A stretch of 64,000 bases of DNA from Sporisorium sorghi (Eukaryota; Basidiomycota; Ustilaginomycetes; Ustilaginales; Ustilaginaceae), in NCBI GenBank assembly GCA_023212695.1, contig JALCCG010000057.1:33085-97084 (forward strand). The letters are read 5' to 3'. The notes below the pieces were generated by a model. The model was not told the origin of the DNA, ran no database searches, and saw nothing but the letters and a program-made list of their open reading frames with translations. Below, piece after piece: positions 61,362 through 64,000 of the stretch (within the stretch, counting starts at the first letter, position 1; the number at the start of each line of letters is the position of its first letter). Position numbers and translations under genes: made by a program.

Positions 61362-63206
61362 ATGAAGAGGATGTTCGGACGGGGAAATTTCGTAAACGAT
61401 ATTCCACTGAAATATAAATTCTTTCTTATTTTTGTCATAGGTGTGCTGCTGCCTATTCTGGTGATTAACTTGATGTTCATGGATCGAATGTCGGAGCTGA
61501 TCAGGGAGAGAGAAGAGCAGAACCTTGACATATCGATGGAGCGGGCAAGAAAGGATATCCATAATTTCATAGACGGCGGCGTGGCAGTAAGCCATGCCCT
61601 GAGCACCGATAAGACACTCTACGAAATGCTCGATCGGGAATATGAGTCGCAATTGGATTTCTATGAGACCTTTGATGAACAGCTGCGGAATCGGGTAATC
61701 AGCTACATTCCGGTCAACAACCAGATTCAGCGAATCAGTATCTTCACCGGCAATCCCTCCATTGTGTCCGGGGGCAACTATCATGTGATCAATGACGATG
61801 TGCTGGACAGTGATTGGTTTAAGCTGTGGAGCAATTCGACCCACCCGGTGCTGGTGGCAGCATACAGGGCAACGGAGGCGAATAACTCGGCTTCGACGGT
61901 TCCGTATTTAAGCGTGATTGAGAAAATGGCTTATTTTGATAACTATGACACCTATGAGAAGCTGCTTCGAATTGATATCGACTTAAGCAAAATCTATGAC
62001 GTCATTGTACGGGAACGCGATTATCTGGATATGTATTTAGTAAACGAGAACAACGAGATCATCATGTCGGCCAGCAGCGGTTACGAGAGAGGGAAGTATG
62101 ATGCTTATCCGGTGTTTGACTTGGAGCAGTACGATGAAGAGGATCGGCACGTGTTCTCCATCGGAACGGCCAGGTATGTTAAGGGCTGGAAGCTGATCGG
62201 CATAACCCAGGGCAACCGGATCACGAGCGCCATGCTGGATATGCAGCTGTTTACCGTCATTTTGGCAGCTGTGGTTACGCTGATCGCTGCGATTTTTATT
62301 ACGGTTATGCTCAGGTCTTACAATTACCGTGTGAAGCGACTGTCCCGTCATATGCAGAAGGTGAGCAATGAGAAATTTGATCTGATCGAAATTGATGAAG
62401 GCCGGGACGAAATTGGCGGACTCATCCGTAATTTTAATCAGATGACAACGAAGATGAACTCTCTGATCAACAATGTGTATAAGCTGGAAATTCAGAAGAA
62501 GGACCTGGAGATGGAGCGGGTCCGGGCTGAATTGAACTTTTTGCAGAGCCAGATGAATCCCCATTTCCTGTTTAATACCCTTAACGCGATATTAGTGGTC
62601 TGTACGAAGAACCAATATTCGGATGTGACGGACATCATTAAGAGTTTGTCCAAGCTGCTCCGCAGATTATTAAGCTGGAGAGAGGATTTGGTCTCTGTTG
62701 AGGAAGAAATAAGGTTTATTGAAATGTATCTCAAAATCGAAAAGTTTCGGTTTCGGGATAAATTTGAATATCAATTCCATATCGATGTGGAAGCGCTTCA
62801 TTATAAAATACCGAAAATGAGCATTCAGCCTCTCGTTGAGAATGCCTGCAAATACGGTCTGCAAACGGTGGATGGAGCCGGTCTTGTTACGATCAGCGCT
62901 TCCGTAGCCAGCGACTATCTTCATATCGTCATCTCGGATAACGGGAAGGGCATTGAGCAAGACAAGCTCCGGGACATCATCCTGTCGGTTCGCAACGAGC
63001 AATTCTCGGGCAACAGCTTTGGTATCCGAAATGTCTACCGGAGGCTGGAATTGTACTATAACGATCATGTCATTTTCAATATTGCCAGCAGCCCGAATCA
63101 GGGGACAACGGTTTCGTTCGAGATTCCGATCAAACTGCTGGAAACTCAGGAGCAAGGGAGCGGAGGAGGGGAGAGCCATGACATTCAACGTGCTCTTGAT
63201 CGATGA
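61362..63206 (+). CDS. Sensor histidine kinase, YesM type (cluster B, second)
   Basis: The 614-residue kinase has membrane helices at about 18-40 and 295-318 around an extracellular sensor domain, a HAMP domain, the His region SQMNPHFLFNTLNAILVV with His401, and an ATPase domain (QPLVENACKYGLQT, VISDNGKGIEQDK). ATG 61362 follows GGGAGGG; GTG 61353 in frame is an alternative. It lies between two response regulator genes: 18 bases after one and overlapping the other by 29 bases. Confidence 0.93.
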   Translation: MKRMFGRGNFVNDIPLKYKFFLIFVIGVLLPILVINLMFMDRMSELIREREEQNLDISMERARKDIHNFIDGGVAVSHALSTDKTLYEMLDREYESQLDFYETFDEQLRNRVISYIPVNNQIQRISIFTGNPSIVSGGNYHVINDDVLDSDWFKLWSNSTHPVLVAAYRATEANNSASTVPYLSVIEKMAYFDNYDTYEKLLRIDIDLSKIYDVIVRERDYLDMYLVNENNEIIMSASSGYERGKYDAYPVFDLEQYDEEDRHVFSIGTARYVKGWKLIGITQGNRITSAMLDMQLFTVILAAVVTLIAAIFITVMLRSYNYRVKRLSRHMQKVSNEKFDLIEIDEGRDEIGGLIRNFNQMTTKMNSLINNVYKLEIQKKDLEMERVRAELNFLQSQMNPHFLFNTLNAILVVCTKNQYSDVTDIIKSLSKLLRRLLSWREDLVSVEEEIRFIEMYLKIEKFRFRDKFEYQFHIDVEALHYKIPKMSIQPLVENACKYGLQTVDGAGLVTISASVASDYLHIVISDNGKGIEQDKLRDIILSVRNEQFSGNSFGIRNVYRRLELYYNDHVIFNIASSPNQGTTVSFEIPIKLLETQEQGSGGGESHDIQRALDR

Positions 63207-64000
63207 TGAACCGGGTGCGCTGGAAGGGCTTGCGCTGTGGATTGATTGGGAACGCCTTGGGTTTATCATCTGCGGAACTTGCAGCAACGGACTTGAAGGG
63301 CTGCAGAAGATTGTTGAATATAAGCCGGATTTGGTCATCACGGACGTGAATATGCCGCTCATGGACGGACTTCTCATGATTGAAACGTGGCAGCAGGAGT
63401 ATCCCGACAGCGGGGTTAAGTTTGTAGTCATGAGCGGATACAGCGAATTCGAATATGCAAGGAAGGCACTGCGCCATGGAATCAACCACTACATACTGAA
63501 ACCTGTTATCGGGGAAGAGGCCGAGGAGGAATTGAGCAGGATTCATGAGGAGCTTGTGCAAGAGAAGAACAGATTCAATCTCGGGGTCATTGCCATGCGA
63601 GAAGAAGCCATTTCTCTGATCAAGCATTCACTGCTGGAGCTGCCGCTTAAAGATAGCGGGCTTGTGAAACTTCAGGCAATATCCTCGGCGCGTGAAGCAT
63701 GGAGTTGCTGCCTGATCCAATCGGAGCCTTCCCTGATGGCAAGCGTCAGGGAGACGATTGCCAGTTTGTCCGTTCAGATGGAAGGAGAGTATGTGATCGA
63801 TCTGGAACCGAACCGAATAGGTTTGGTTTATGGACATTCCGCAAGCGGAGAGAGCGAGTCTTCTGATACGCTGCGGGAGCTGCTCCACCGTCATGCCGGT
63901 CAGCGGTTGATTGCGTCAGAGGGAGCGACTGAGCCTTCTCTTCTGAATATCCATCGCTGCTACCTGACCGCGAAGGAAGCCATCGAGCATAAATTTTATG
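63178..64000 (+). CDS. AraC-type response regulator, N-terminal part (cut by window end)
   Basis: An open frame starts at ATG 63178, inside the kinase gene and behind GGAGGAGGGAG, and runs to the last base without a stop (274 residues visible). The receiver domain is complete: Asp9-Asp10-Glu, Asp56 in LVITDVNMPLMDG, the VVMSGYSEFEYARKAL helix and Lys in ILKPVIGEE. A YesN-type middle domain follows. The AraC DNA-binding domain should lie beyond the window. It is the third regulator of this cluster. Confidence 0.93.
   Translation, partial: MTFNVLLIDDEPGALEGLALWIDWERLGFIICGTCSNGLEGLQKIVEYKPDLVITDVNMPLMDGLLMIETWQQEYPDSGVKFVVMSGYSEFEYARKALRHGINHYILKPVIGEEAEEELSRIHEELVQEKNRFNLGVIAMREEAISLIKHSLLELPLKDSGLVKLQAISSAREAWSCCLIQSEPSLMASVRETIASLSVQMEGEYVIDLEPNRIGLVYGHSASGESESSDTLRELLHRHAGQRLIASEGATEPSLLNIHRCYLTAKEAIEHKFY

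Noticed and set aside
60981..61844. 287-residue frame antisense to a regulator and a kinase gene
   Set aside because: It spans two genuine genes on the opposite strand and has no ribosome binding site.

Overview
The window looks like a chromosomal segment of a Paenibacillus-type bacterium (Bacillales, moderate to high GC, strong AGGAGG-type ribosome binding sites). Supporting traits are a yjlC-ndh pair closely resembling that of Bacillus subtilis, a bacilliredoxin, a YneF-family protein, secreted hydrolases carrying copper-amine-oxidase-like stalk domains, and several YesM/YesN-type two-component systems next to sugar ABC transporters. I see no rRNA, tRNA, CRISPR array, prophage or intact insertion sequence.

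Layout. 1-5.4 kb: the end of a sensor kinase, a 37-residue protein, bacilliredoxin, nadE, acpS-mutY and an MFS transporter. 5.4-12.3 kb: sodA, then a four-gene MacAB/YknXYZ-like export operon led by a large secreted protein. 12.6-16.9 kb: GNAT, lepB, a QueG-Ogt fusion, yneF and folE. 16.9-19.0 kb: a predicted type VII secretion toxin cassette (WXG-like partner, lipase with its targeting domain at the C-terminus, lipoprotein). 19-24.8 kb: a second superoxide dismutase with a helical N-terminal half, a membrane-anchored hydrolase, an IclR regulator, a GntR-membrane protein pair and an unlisted 51-residue protein. 24.8-36.7 kb: aconitase, an amidase-domain protein, ddl, a DUF2584 protein, uvsE, an inositol-phosphatase-family protein, small proteins, a GDSL esterase, a permease gene remnant, and TetR with methionine aminopeptidase. 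37.2-43.9 kb: sugar transporter cluster A with its own kinase and regulator. 44-52.6 kb: aminoglycoside adenylyltransferase with a leader peptide, a glutamate-1-semialdehyde aminotransferase, LCP protein, Bcp, pirin, polysaccharide deacetylase and yjlC-ndh. 53-64 kb: cluster B, a second sugar ABC transporter surrounded by two kinases and three AraC-type response regulators; the last is cut by the window edge.

Two systems stand out. First, the IclR-family gene has a Fur-like 7-1-7 palindrome inside its promoter spacer and a GGTTTCA-N5-TGAAAC dyad in its leader; the same dyad lies in the leader of the aconitase gene. This suggests a Fur to IclR to aconitase relay, a protein-based iron-sparing circuit. 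Second, the lipase cassette at 17-19 kb resembles the reverse-architecture type VII lipase toxin TslA with its lipoprotein immunity protein, and its catalytic and immunity parts are AT-rich compared with its targeting part.

All assignments come from reading the sequence and from knowledge of the families; no database search was run.
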